64,000 bases of DNA from Burkholderia cepacia GG4. GTDB lineage: Bacteria > Pseudomonadota > Gammaproteobacteria > Burkholderiales > Burkholderiaceae. Numbering within the stretch: position 1 is the stretch's first letter; each line of letters starts with the position of its first letter. The stretch covers positions 2,294,001-2,358,000 of the forward strand of contig NC_018514.1 of the NCBI RefSeq assembly GCF_000292915.1, written 5' to 3'. Both the position numbers and the translations under genes were made by a program. Under the pieces are notes generated by a model. It was not told where the DNA came from and ran no database searches. It saw only the letters and a program-made list of their open reading frames with translations. Positions 53,871 through 62,239 of the stretch are shown here, one piece after another.

Positions 53871-53902
53871 TCGGCGCATCCGGTTCCGGCCGGATGCGCC
53901 GA
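53871..53902 (-). terminator. Terminator-like hairpin after the amidohydrolase gene
   Basis: TCGGCGCATCCGG and CCGGATGCGCCGA form a 13-bp perfect stem with a 6-base loop, 60 bases past the amidohydrolase stop. There is no good U-run (TTGTGCG on the minus strand), so termination efficiency is uncertain; it may instead be a processing or protein site. Confidence 0.45.
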
Positions 53903-53961
53903 TCCGCGAAAACGGAAGCCATCCGAAAGCTTCCGTCACCGCTTCGTCAGCCGTTGCCCGG

Positions 53962-55686
53962 TCAGGATGCCTGCATACCCGTGCGCGCGCCGAAGTCCTC
54001 GCCCACGTGCGTGATGCGGCCGCCCATCATCGTCAGCCCGACGTCGATGCGGCCGATGTCGTACTGGCCAACCTCGAACAGGTCGTTCTCGAGCACGACG
54101 AGATCCGCGCGCTTGCCGGGCGTCAGCGAACCGACCTCGTGCTCCATCCCGAGCTGGTACGCGCCGTGGATCGTGTACGCGGCGATCAGCTGCGGAATGC
54201 TCAGGCGCTCGGCGAGGTCCGGGAACACCGGCGCATCCGGCTCGCCCGCGAGCTGGCGCGTATGGCCCGACTCGATGTGTTCGAGCGGCTTGTGCTGGCA
54301 GCGGCACTGGCACGCGAGGCCGTCCATGCCGATCGACACCGTCACGCCTTCGTCGAGGAACGTACGGAACTTGTACATGTTGCTCCAGCGCTCGTGGCCG
54401 TAGTGGTCGCGCAGCTGCTCGGTGTACGCGTCGACCACGCCCCACTGCAGCTGCGTGTTCGCCATCACGCCCGCGCGGCGGAAGCGCGGGATGTCGTCCG
54501 GATGCGTGAGGAACGCATGTGTGATCACGTGGCGCCGGTCGCGCGGCGGGTTCGAGCGGTTGACTTCGTCGAAGCCGTCGAGCGCCATCCGCACGGCCGC
54601 GTCGCCGACGCAGTGGACCATCACGTTCGCGTTCGCGCGATCGGCTTCGACCAGGTAGCGGTTGAACGTGTCGGCCGGCATCGTCGGCGCGCCGCAGGTG
54701 TCGGGGCGATCAGCGTACGGCTCGAGCAGGTAGGCGGTGTGGTTCGCCTCGGTGCCGTCGAGGAACAGCTTCAGCGCGCGCGCCTTCACGAGCGGCGAAT
54801 CGTACTGCTCGCGGTATCTGACGAGCGTGCCGACCGGATCGTCGATCTCGCCGATCACCGCGACACTGCCGACCACCCGCAGCTTCAGGTCACCCGCGCG
54901 CTCCATCGTCTGCAGCGTCTCGTACAGCAGCGACTGGTCGCCGCTCGCGTCGAAGAAGCCTGCATCGAACACGGTCGTCACGCCGGCCGCGCACAGCTTC
55001 TTCTGCCACGGCGGGATCGATTTCAGGTACAGGTCGATGCCGGTCGGCAACAGGCCGGCCGCGCTGATCCGCTGCATCAGCAGCGAATACGCGGCGCCGT
55101 CGACGATCAGGCCGGTCGGCTCGCCCGTCACCGCGTCCTTCTCGAACCAGCTCGCGCCTTCCTGCACGGGCGGCGTCGATGCGTCGATGCCGGCGATCTC
55201 CAGCGCCTTCGAGTTCACCCACATCGAATGGAAATCGGTCGACAGCAGGCACACGGGGCGATCCGCGCAGATCGCGTCGAGCGTCTCCTTGCGCAACATC
55301 GCCGGCGGAATCGTCGCCTGCACCCAGCCCATCCCGGTGATCGCCGGCTCGTCCGGATGCGATTCGACGTAGGCGCTCAGCGCGCCGAGCACCTTCTGCG
55401 GATCCTCGTAGTTCACGAACGCCTGGAACGCAAACGCGGTCGTCTCGAAGTGCCAGTGCGATTCGACGAAGCCCGGCAGCACGAGCCGGCCGGCCGCATC
55501 GACGACCTTCGTCTGCGCACCGACGTACGCCTGCACAGCTGCCGTGTCGCCGACGTGGACGATCCGGCCGTCGCGCACGGCAACGGCCTGCGCCCACGGC
55601 TTGTGCGGATCGACGGTATAGACCTTCGCATTGGTCAGAACGAAATCCGCCGGCGTCGCGGCGGGGTGCGTCGGTTGCATCTGCAT
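53962..55686 (-). CDS. YtcJ-like metal-dependent amidohydrolase
   Basis: 574 residues from ATG 55686 with AAGGA upstream. An amidohydrolase-family (M38) protein: N-terminal beta part (DFVLTNAKVYTVDPHKPWAQAVAVRDGRIVHVGD), metal His pair VESHWHFET, later HCVGDAAVRMALDGF, HVITHAFLTHPDDI, and the metal Asp region SIGMDGLACQCRCQHKPLEHI. The C-terminal LTPGKRADLVVLENDLFEV closes the beta domain. YtcJ/AmdA/LAF3-like enzymes hydrolyse amide or formamide bonds. The substrate is probably an N-acyl or N-carbamoyl amine of the cluster's pathway (inference). Promoter with shared motif. Confidence 0.9.
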   Translation of the reverse strand: MQMQPTHPAATPADFVLTNAKVYTVDPHKPWAQAVAVRDGRIVHVGDTAAVQAYVGAQTKVVDAAGRLVLPGFVESHWHFETTAFAFQAFVNYEDPQKVLGALSAYVESHPDEPAITGMGWVQATIPPAMLRKETLDAICADRPVCLLSTDFHSMWVNSKALEIAGIDASTPPVQEGASWFEKDAVTGEPTGLIVDGAAYSLLMQRISAAGLLPTGIDLYLKSIPPWQKKLCAAGVTTVFDAGFFDASGDQSLLYETLQTMERAGDLKLRVVGSVAVIGEIDDPVGTLVRYREQYDSPLVKARALKLFLDGTEANHTAYLLEPYADRPDTCGAPTMPADTFNRYLVEADRANANVMVHCVGDAAVRMALDGFDEVNRSNPPRDRRHVITHAFLTHPDDIPRFRRAGVMANTQLQWGVVDAYTEQLRDHYGHERWSNMYKFRTFLDEGVTVSIGMDGLACQCRCQHKPLEHIESGHTRQLAGEPDAPVFPDLAERLSIPQLIAAYTIHGAYQLGMEHEVGSLTPGKRADLVVLENDLFEVGQYDIGRIDVGLTMMGGRITHVGEDFGARTGMQAS

Positions 55687-55726
55687 GGCCTGTCCTTTTT
55701 GGTCATCAGGTTTTCGAAGTGCTTTC

Positions 55727-55774
55727 ACTATAGGCAGACGATACGCACCGGTATGCCCCCCCGCCGCCGGGGCT
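55727..55774 (-). promoter_or_regulatory. Promoter of the amidohydrolase gene with shared motif (site B)
   Basis: Plus strand from 55749 reads CGGTATGCCCCCCC, with a diverged right half (CCGGGGCT). On the minus strand ATACCG is followed by 16 bases and TATAGT (55732-55727). Transcription would start near 55720, about 34 bases before the ATG. Confidence 0.65.
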
Positions 55775-55800
55775 TCGGCGAATTCCGGCCGCCGCACGCA

Positions 55801-55825
55801 CGGTCTTGTCATCGTTTTGGGGACA
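55801..55825. promoter_or_regulatory. Second copy of the shared motif in the amidohydrolase/LuxR gap (site C)
   Basis: Begins CGGTCTTGTC and ends GGGGACA, 25 bp long, one base shorter than sites A and D. It lies 100 bp before the LuxR-type gene at 55925, where it could control that gene. Confidence 0.45.
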
Positions 55826-55924
55826 ACGCACGAAATCCGCGCGGTGGATCCGGTGAATTCCCGGCTGACGCACGCGCGGCGTTCGCGTAACGTCGCGCTG
55901 TCCCTTGACCGCCCCCGCCCGACC

Positions 55925-56755
55925 ATGCGACTGCTCCAGCCCGACCCTGCCGCCCGCGGCCACTACCTGATCGGCGTGCGCCCCGACTCGCTCGGCGCGA
56001 CGTTACGCGCGGTCGGCACGCCGGATTTCGTCGGCGCGGTGACGGAGTTCGTCAACGACAGCATCGACGCCGACGCCGTGCACCTCGAACGCTGGCGCGC
56101 GGACACGGGCAGCACGTCGGGCTTCGTGGTCGAATGGCTCGGCAGCGGCAGCCTGCGTTTCGCGGCCGATACGCTGCGCGTGATGGACGTCTACTACCAG
56201 GACTATTGCCAGGCCGACCCGCTGGTCGCGCCGCTGCGCGGCAAGGCCGGCACGCTGCTCGTGCAGCGCCATGTCGACGGCATCGCGCAAGGCGAGTTCC
56301 GCCGGCGGATCTTCGACGAACCCGGCATCGGGCAGGAATGCCTGCTCGTGCACGGCAACGCGCACCTGCAGTACGCGCTCGGGCTCGCGCGCACCGTCGG
56401 GCGCGCCGCGTTCACGACGGACGAGCTGTTCCACTTCCGGCAGATGGTCGACCTGCTGTTCCCGATGTTCGAGCTGCATGCGCGCACCTGCGCGGCGCGG
56501 CGCGTGGCGGCGGTGTCGGTGAATGCCGAATCGCAGGCGAGCTTCGATGCACGTCTCGAACGGCAGGACGTGCAGCTGTCGCGCCGCGAACACGAGATCT
56601 GCCGGCTGATGCTGTGCGGGCGCTCGGTGCCCGAGGCCGCGCAGCAGCTCGACGTGAAGCTATCGACGGCCGAGTCGTACGTGAAGCGCGCGTTTGCGAA
56701 GCTCGGCGTACGCACGCGCCGCGAGCTGTTCGACTGGGTACTCGTCGACTGCTGA
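55925..56755 (+). CDS. LuxR-type HTH regulator, paralogue 1
   Basis: 276 residues. The C-terminal LuxR HTH (about 215-272) reads LSRREHEICRLMLCGRSVPEAAQQLDVKLSTAESYVKRAFAKLGVRTRRELFDW. The N-terminal about 200 residues form an unassigned sensor domain (GATLRAVGTPDFVGAVTEFVNDSIDADAVHLERW) clearly shared with the regulator at 61190. It is divergent from the amidohydrolase gene, with two shared-motif sites in the gap. It probably controls the amine cluster. No acyl-homoserine-lactone motif is evident. Confidence 0.88.
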   Translation: MRLLQPDPAARGHYLIGVRPDSLGATLRAVGTPDFVGAVTEFVNDSIDADAVHLERWRADTGSTSGFVVEWLGSGSLRFAADTLRVMDVYYQDYCQADPLVAPLRGKAGTLLVQRHVDGIAQGEFRRRIFDEPGIGQECLLVHGNAHLQYALGLARTVGRAAFTTDELFHFRQMVDLLFPMFELHARTCAARRVAAVSVNAESQASFDARLERQDVQLSRREHEICRLMLCGRSVPEAAQQLDVKLSTAESYVKRAFAKLGVRTRRELFDWVLVDC

Positions 56756-56770
56756 GCGCGCGGCGCGTGC

Positions 56771-57691
56771 TTATGCGGCCAGCGCGGCCGCCTTGATATT
56801 GAAGGCGCGCAGCAGGTCCTCGCAGAACGCATCGACGATCGGCTTGTCGCTCGTGCTGCGCTTCATCGCGAGATGCAGCGGTACGTCAAAGCTGAACGTC
56901 GTGCGGCCGACGGCCTTCACGAGCCCGCGTTGCTCGAACGGCTCCGCGTAATGCGCGGGCAGGTAGCCGAGATGGCCGCCCGACAGGATCAGGATCGTCG
57001 CGGCCTCGATGCTGTCCGCGCTCGCGGTCACGCGCCGCTCGGGCAGCGGATACTGCTCCTCCGGCACCGGATAGGTGCGCCACACCCAGTCGTGAAGCTG
57101 CAGGTCGTCGGCCGTCACGGGCCGCGACGCATGGAACAGCGGATGCCCGCGCCCGCAGTAGATCACCTGCTGCTCGGTGAAGAGCGGCGTGTAGAGCAGG
57201 CCCGGCACGCGATGCCAGAAATAGCCGATCGCGAGATCGAGCTGGTTGTTGACGAGGCTTTCCTCGAGCTCCTGCGGCGACGCGACCTTCATCGCGAACG
57301 TGACGGCCTGGTCGCGCTTGCGGAATGCGCCGATCGCGTCGGCCACGCGCGCGTTCTCGACGAGCGGCGCCTGGCCGATCAACCCGATCGACAGCGTGCC
57401 GACCAGCTTGCGGTCGATGTCGCGCACGCGCGCGACGAATTCGGACGTCGCTGCGACGAGCGTGCGCGCGGTGGCCGCGAAGCGTTCGCCCTTCGACGTC
57501 AGGCGAAACCCGCCGCGCCCGCGATCGCACAGCTTGAAGCCGACGCGCGCTTCCAGCGCCGAGAGCTGCGTGCTGATCGTCGACTGCCGCACGCCGAGCG
57601 ATGCCTCGGCGGCCGTGATGCCGCGTGCGTCGACGACGGCCAGAAAGACCCGGATGAGCCGGAGATCGAGATCGGTGGTATTCGAAAACAT
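56771..57691 (-). CDS. LysR-family transcriptional regulator
   Basis: 306 residues. The HTH at about 7-65 reads LDLRLIRVFLAVVDARGITAAEASLGVRQSTISTQLSALE, then the effector domain GTLSIGLIGQAPLVENARVADAIGAFRKRD. The first helix sequence and SLGVRQSTISTQ variant are typical of the LysR subgroup that controls amine and nucleobase catabolism. It is convergent with LuxR paralogue 1 (15-base gap) and is followed upstream by the MFS gene on the same strand. Its target is unknown; the MFS-to-cupin genes are candidates. Confidence 0.88.
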   Translation of the reverse strand: MFSNTTDLDLRLIRVFLAVVDARGITAAEASLGVRQSTISTQLSALEARVGFKLCDRGRGGFRLTSKGERFAATARTLVAATSEFVARVRDIDRKLVGTLSIGLIGQAPLVENARVADAIGAFRKRDQAVTFAMKVASPQELEESLVNNQLDLAIGYFWHRVPGLLYTPLFTEQQVIYCGRGHPLFHASRPVTADDLQLHDWVWRTYPVPEEQYPLPERRVTASADSIEAATILILSGGHLGYLPAHYAEPFEQRGLVKAVGRTTFSFDVPLHLAMKRSTSDKPIVDAFCEDLLRAFNIKAAALAA

Positions 57692-57824
57692 GCTTCAAGC
57701 CGCTGCGCGTGCGCGCGTTGCCGGGCCGGCCCGCACGACGCGCATCGCGCGCCACGCCGGCCGCCTTCGCCGATGAACCGAACCGGACACGCGCCGCCAT
57801 CGGCAGCGGCGCGCGTCGCATCCG

Positions 57825-59015
57825 TCATTCAGGTACCACTGCGAGCGCGCGCTCCATGCCGAACACGGCCGGCCGCAGCCGCCTGTAGCAAAGGAACGCC
57901 ACCGCGCACAGCACGATCGCCGCGATCAGCGCCGACTGCGTGCCCGCGCTTTCGATCAGCGAACCGCCCGCGACCGACCCGACGCCGTAACCGAGCGCTA
58001 CGCAACCCGGCGACAGCGCGGCCGACTTGCCGATCAGGTCGTACTGCGGAATCGTTGCATAGATCAGCAACGCGCCGCCCGTCCAGCAGCCGATGAACAC
58101 GATCGCACCGAGCGTGAACGTCGCGACCGACGCCGGCATCGCAAGCAGCACGGCCGCGACCGCGCAGCCGCCGAGGTTCACGAGCGTCCAGCGGCGCAGG
58201 CCCTTGCCGGCGCCGAGCTTCGGCATCGCCGCACAGATCACGAGGCTCGCGACGTTCGCGATGCCGAGCACGAGCGACACCGACTTGCCGCTCAGGCCCG
58301 CATCGGTGCCGATCTTTTCGAGGAAGGTCCACACGACGCCGACGCCGCCATACAACGCAAGCTGCGCGCACAGCACGAGCATCGCGCCCTTGCGGTCGAT
58401 CTTGCCGGCCACGCCGGCTGGCGTCGGCGCGGCCATCGTCTCGCCGCGGCGAAACAGCGGCGTCGCGAGCACGAACACGCCGAGCACGCACGCGACGAAG
58501 CCGAACACACCGTGCGCGCCCCATGTGCCGCTCAGCATCGGGAAGATGTAGGCGAGCAGCACCATGCTCCACGTCACCTGCCCCATCAGCATGATCCCGA
58601 GATTGCGTTCCGGCGCGCGCGAGTACGACAGGTAGCGCAGTGCGATCCCGTTCAGCCCGCCCGAGCCGACGCCCGCGATGAACTGCAATGCGGAATACGC
58701 GACGAGCCCGTGGGTCGCGAGCGTGCCGAGGTTCGCGCCGGCCGCGAGCGCGACCGCGCCCGCGAGCACGAGCCGCACCGGCTGGCGGCCGAGCACGAAC
58801 GCGACGAGCAGCGTGCCGCTCGACTCGCCGAGCACCTCGACGAAGCTCGACAGGCCGAGCGCCGCTTCGCCGAAGCCCCAATGACGCTCGACCTGCCCGA
58901 CGATCGCGGGCAGGCCGAGAAATACCGTCGGCCCGAGAATGCCGAGCAGCAGCATCACGACGACGAACAGCGCGCTTTCCTGTCGCGCTTCATCCTGCAG
59001 GTTCACTACGTTCAT
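57825..59015 (-). CDS. MFS transporter
   Basis: 396 residues, about 12 membrane segments, starting MNVVNLQDEARQESALFVVVMLLLGILGPTVFLGLPAIVGQ. The MFS motif A is weak (LGRQPVRLVLAG after segment 2), so the substrate class cannot be given. It lies downstream of the FAD oxidoreductase gene (87-base gap) on the same strand and may transport the amine substrate or a product. The C-terminus is not truncated. Confidence 0.82.
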   Translation of the reverse strand: MNVVNLQDEARQESALFVVVMLLLGILGPTVFLGLPAIVGQVERHWGFGEAALGLSSFVEVLGESSGTLLVAFVLGRQPVRLVLAGAVALAAGANLGTLATHGLVAYSALQFIAGVGSGGLNGIALRYLSYSRAPERNLGIMLMGQVTWSMVLLAYIFPMLSGTWGAHGVFGFVACVLGVFVLATPLFRRGETMAAPTPAGVAGKIDRKGAMLVLCAQLALYGGVGVVWTFLEKIGTDAGLSGKSVSLVLGIANVASLVICAAMPKLGAGKGLRRWTLVNLGGCAVAAVLLAMPASVATFTLGAIVFIGCWTGGALLIYATIPQYDLIGKSAALSPGCVALGYGVGSVAGGSLIESAGTQSALIAAIVLCAVAFLCYRRLRPAVFGMERALAVVPE

Positions 59016-59102
59016 TCGGTGTCTCTCTCCGTGTCCGCGGCGCGGACCGTCTCCTCAGGGGAGTTGGGTATGGCGGTGGCCCGGCCCGGGCCGCCGTGTC
59101 GC

Positions 59103-60563
59103 TTACATCGGGAAGCCCATCGCCTTGAGCCCGTTGATCCACGCGCGCTTCCAGCCGCCTTCGGCATCCGCGCCGTCGAACGCATGGAACGTGATCTTCG
59201 CGGCGACCCAGCGCATCGGCTCGGGCGGGATGTAGCTCGGGCTCTGGTTCGCGATGTCGAGCTTGCGCTCCGGGCTGTCGCGATCGAACAGGATGTTCAG
59301 CCCCATGAACGCGCCGAACCGGCTCGCCGCGACGCCGAAGCCCGTATAGCCGGCGACGAACACGGCCTTGTCGCCGAGATAGCGCTTCGCGAACACCGAG
59401 CCGCGCGAGCAGTAGTCGATCGGGCCGCCCCACGCGTGCGAGAAGCGCACGTCGCTCAGTTGCGGGAACGTGCGGTAGAACGCTTCCGCGAGCCGGTAGT
59501 ACGTCTCGCGCTGGCCGTCCTGATGCGGCTCCGGATCGCCGTCGAAGTGATAGCTGACGAGGCCGCCGAAGATGATGTTGTTGTTCTTCGTCAGCCGGAA
59601 ATAGTTGAGCTGCGTGCGCGTGTCGTACACGCCCTGGCGATTCTTCCAGCCGATCCGCGCGAGTTGCTCGTCGGTCAGCGGCTCGGTCGCGAGCACGTGG
59701 TCGCGCACCTGCATCACGCGGCGGTTGATGTCGGGAATGCCGACCTTTGCCGTGCCGCTGCCGAACACCACACGCGGCGCGCGCACGCTGCCCTTCGGTG
59801 TCTTCACGAACACCGTGCTGCCTTCGTCGGTCACGGTCGTGAGCGGCGTGTGCTCGTGCAGCTTCACGCCGAGCGACAGCGCCGCGCGCTTGAGCCCCCA
59901 CGCGAGCTTCGCCGGATGCACGATGCCGCTGCGGTTGCGCGACCACAGCGCGCCCGCGAACAGCGGCGAGTTCAGTTGCTCAAGCGTTTCCTCGCGATCG
60001 AGCAGCACGACGTTGTGCCCGTATTCGCGATGCAGGTCGTAGTCGCCCTTCAGGTGCGCGATGTGCTCTGGGTCGACCGCCACCGTCATTTCGCCGTTCC
60101 ACTCGATATCGGCGTCGATGTCGTAGCGCTTCAGCGTTTCCTCGAAGCCGTCGAGGTTGTGATGACCGAATGTCTCGAGCTCAGCGATGTCGTTCGGGAA
60201 TACGCGCACCGCGTTCGGCAGCCCGTGCATCACCGACGTCGAGATGATCCCGCCCGCGCGGCCCGATGCGCCATGCGCGACCTTGCCGGCCTCGATCAGC
60301 ACCACGTTCAGGTGCGGCATCTGTTCCTTCGCCTGCACGGCCGACCACAGCCCCGTGAAGCCGCCGCCGACGATCAGCAGGTCGGCCGTCACGTCGCCGA
60401 CGAGTTCCGGCTCGGTGGCCGGCGCAGCCGGGTTGTCGAGCCAGTACGGGAACAGCTTCGTATTCGCGAGCGCCGCCTCGACGCCCAGCGCGACCGGCGC
60501 GCCACGCAGCGCGTGCGCCTGCATCGGCGCGGTCTGTTTTGCTTCGTTGACTTCCATTTCCAT
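59103..60563 (-). CDS. PuuB-like FAD-dependent amine oxidoreductase (DAO family)
   Basis: 486 residues from ATG 60563. The FAD dinucleotide motif is ADLLIVGGGFTGLWSAVQAKE (about 47-67), with GRAGGIIS downstream. The C-terminal FAD loop is KAVFVAGYTGFGVAASRFGAFMGLNILFD. It belongs with gamma-glutamylputrescine oxidase-like and other amine oxidases that turn an amine into an aldehyde with O2. In context it could oxidise agmatine or a similar amine to an aldehyde for the ALDH at 63212. It follows the cupin gene with an 84-base gap. Confidence 0.88.
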   Translation of the reverse strand: MEMEVNEAKQTAPMQAHALRGAPVALGVEAALANTKLFPYWLDNPAAPATEPELVGDVTADLLIVGGGFTGLWSAVQAKEQMPHLNVVLIEAGKVAHGASGRAGGIISTSVMHGLPNAVRVFPNDIAELETFGHHNLDGFEETLKRYDIDADIEWNGEMTVAVDPEHIAHLKGDYDLHREYGHNVVLLDREETLEQLNSPLFAGALWSRNRSGIVHPAKLAWGLKRAALSLGVKLHEHTPLTTVTDEGSTVFVKTPKGSVRAPRVVFGSGTAKVGIPDINRRVMQVRDHVLATEPLTDEQLARIGWKNRQGVYDTRTQLNYFRLTKNNNIIFGGLVSYHFDGDPEPHQDGQRETYYRLAEAFYRTFPQLSDVRFSHAWGGPIDYCSRGSVFAKRYLGDKAVFVAGYTGFGVAASRFGAFMGLNILFDRDSPERKLDIANQSPSYIPPEPMRWVAAKITFHAFDGADAEGGWKRAWINGLKAMGFPM

Positions 60564-60647
60564 GATCCCACCCATCACACGCGGAAACGAAACCGCCGCC
60601 GGGTTCGCGTCACACGGACGACGACACCACGGCGGCGGCTTCGGACA

Positions 60648-60992
60648 TCACGACTTCTCGAGCAGCACGTAGAACTTCTTCGCGTCCTCGATCGTCTCCC
60701 AGCGGCCCGCGAAGCCGGCCGGCAGCAGGTAACCCTGGCCCGGCGTGAATTCCTTGCGGTTGCCTTCGACGTCGGTCAGCGCGATCCGGCCCTCGACGAG
60801 CCACACCGCTTCGTCGGCCGCCGTTTCCGGAAACTCCACCGAGCCGACTTTGCCTTCCCACCAGCCGATGAGGTAGTTGCCGCTCTTGCCTTCGGCCGCG
60901 CGCCAGTCGCTTTCGTCCATGCCGAAGTCGAGCTTCGTGAATTCGCCCACGCCTGCGCCCAGCGGCAGGATGTCCTTGATCAGTTTGGTCAT
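60648..60992 (-). CDS. EutQ-like cupin (DUF861)
   Basis: 114 residues, a single cupin barrel: YLIGWWEGKVGSVEFPETAADEAVWLVEGRIALTDVEG and FTPGQGYLLPAGFAGRWETIEDAKKFYVLLE. Typical (S)-ureidoglycine/EutQ-type cupin_3 proteins occur next to amine catabolic enzymes and may bind a metabolite or assist the oxidase. It is the first gene of the minus-strand cupin-oxidase-MFS unit and its promoter carries the best copy of the shared motif. Confidence 0.85.
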   Translation of the reverse strand: MTKLIKDILPLGAGVGEFTKLDFGMDESDWRAAEGKSGNYLIGWWEGKVGSVEFPETAADEAVWLVEGRIALTDVEGNRKEFTPGQGYLLPAGFAGRWETIEDAKKFYVLLEKS

Positions 60993-61029
60993 CAGAATCT
61001 TTCGTCTCTTGATTGAAAAAGCAGAGACA

Positions 61030-61077
61030 AAGTTACTCATTTACACTGCCCCGGTATGCCCCCCTCCGGGGGGGACA
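61030..61077 (-). promoter_or_regulatory. Promoter of the cupin gene with shared motif (site D)
   Basis: Plus strand 61052-61077 reads CGGTATGCCC, eight other bases, then GGGGGACA, the same 26 bp and halves as site A. On the minus strand ATACCG is followed by 16 bases and TAACTT (61035-61030). Start of transcription near 61023. A further half-site (CGGTATTTCCCCC) lies at 61120. Confidence 0.72.
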
Positions 61078-61189
61078 AACCGTGTTTTCCGGGGCCGGGC
61101 AGGTCGCAAGGACACCTGCCGGTATTTCCCCCTAATGACGTTTTTCGTTGTCGACGCTACAATCTGCCCGCTTTTCACCGGGGAACCGC

Positions 61190-62077
61190 ATGCTGCTCAA
61201 CGTGAACCCCTTCCACCGCGACAACGACCGCTTCAACGTGTCGTTCAAGGCGCTGGGCGAGCTGATCGAGACGGTCGGCACGCCGCACTTCGTGCCGCGT
61301 CTCACGCAATTGCTGAATGAAGTGGTGCCGCTCGACGTCGCGCACGTCGAACGCTCGCGCGTCGACGGCACGATGCCCACCGGCTACCGCTGCGAGTGGA
61401 TCGGCAGCAGCGGCATCGGCACCGGGACCGCGGAAATCTCCGACGTGATGACGCTCTACTACGAGCGCTTTCTCGACAGCGACCCACTGTTCGCGGGGCT
61501 GCGCGGCAAGACGGGCACGATGCTGGTCGTGCGAGACATTGCGGCGATTCCGCCCGGCGAATTCCGCCAGCGGCTGTTCGACGACGTGCATATCGGCCAC
61601 GAATGCGTGCTCGCGCGCGGCACCCGCTATGCGCAGCATTCGATCGCGCTGGAACGCGGCCGCGACCGACCGCCGTTCACGCTCGCCGAGATGAACCGCT
61701 TTCGCAGCATCAGCGACGTGCTGTTCCCGCTGCTCGAACTGCACGCGTCGACCACCGCCGCGCGGCGCGTCGCGCACCCGATGCCCGAAGTGCATCCGCT
61801 CGCGCAGTTCGATGCGCGGATCGCGGCCGACGGCGTGAAGCTGTCGAAGCGCGAATACGAAACCTGCAAGCACCTGATCTCCGGCAAGACCGTGCCGGAA
61901 ACCGCCGACATCCTCGACGTGCGGGTCGCATCGGCGGAGTCGTACGTGAAGCGCGCGTTCGCGAAGCTCGGCGTGCGCACGAAGCGCGAGCTCGCCGCAT
62001 GGGGTTCGGCCGCACCGGCGTTCCCTGCGGCTGCGGCGCACGATAGCGACGACGCGCCGCCCGCGCCCTCACGCTGA
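61190..62077 (+). CDS. LuxR-type HTH regulator, paralogue 2
   Basis: 295 residues. HTH (about 220-275): LSKREYETCKHLISGKTVPETADILDVRVASAESYVKRAFAKLGVRTKRELAAW, nearly the same as the regulator at 55925. The N-terminal domain also aligns (LIETVGTPHFVPRLTQLLNEVVPLDVAHVERS and GLRGKTGTMLVVRDIAAIPPGEFRQRLFDD). GGGGA precedes the ATG at 61190. It is divergent from the cupin gene, with site D and a half-site in the gap, and stands directly upstream of the guanidinobutyrase gene. It ends with an Ala/Pro/Asp-rich tail. Confidence 0.88.
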   Translation: MLLNVNPFHRDNDRFNVSFKALGELIETVGTPHFVPRLTQLLNEVVPLDVAHVERSRVDGTMPTGYRCEWIGSSGIGTGTAEISDVMTLYYERFLDSDPLFAGLRGKTGTMLVVRDIAAIPPGEFRQRLFDDVHIGHECVLARGTRYAQHSIALERGRDRPPFTLAEMNRFRSISDVLFPLLELHASTTAARRVAHPMPEVHPLAQFDARIAADGVKLSKREYETCKHLISGKTVPETADILDVRVASAESYVKRAFAKLGVRTKRELAAWGSAAPAFPAAAAHDSDDAPPAPSR

Positions 62078-62239
62078 TCGTTCGCTGACCACCGTCGCTG
62101 ACGGTTGCGCCGTGTCGATGCGGCGGCACCACTCGCATCGAGACCCGTCGATGTAAACGTTGCGACTTCAAAATCTTCGCGCCCGCGTTCTCCTCTACCA
62201 TCGGCCGATCGTTTTTCACCAGAAAGAGGAGACGGCCCC

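Noticed and set aside
59060..59100. GC-rich inverted sequence between the FAD oxidoreductase and MFS genes as a terminator
   Set aside because: Pairing is irregular and lacks a U-run; the genes are more likely co-transcribed.
58512..61016. 834-codon plus-strand open frame
   Set aside because: Antisense to the MFS, FAD oxidoreductase and cupin genes; Arg/His-rich shadow without ribosome site or motif.
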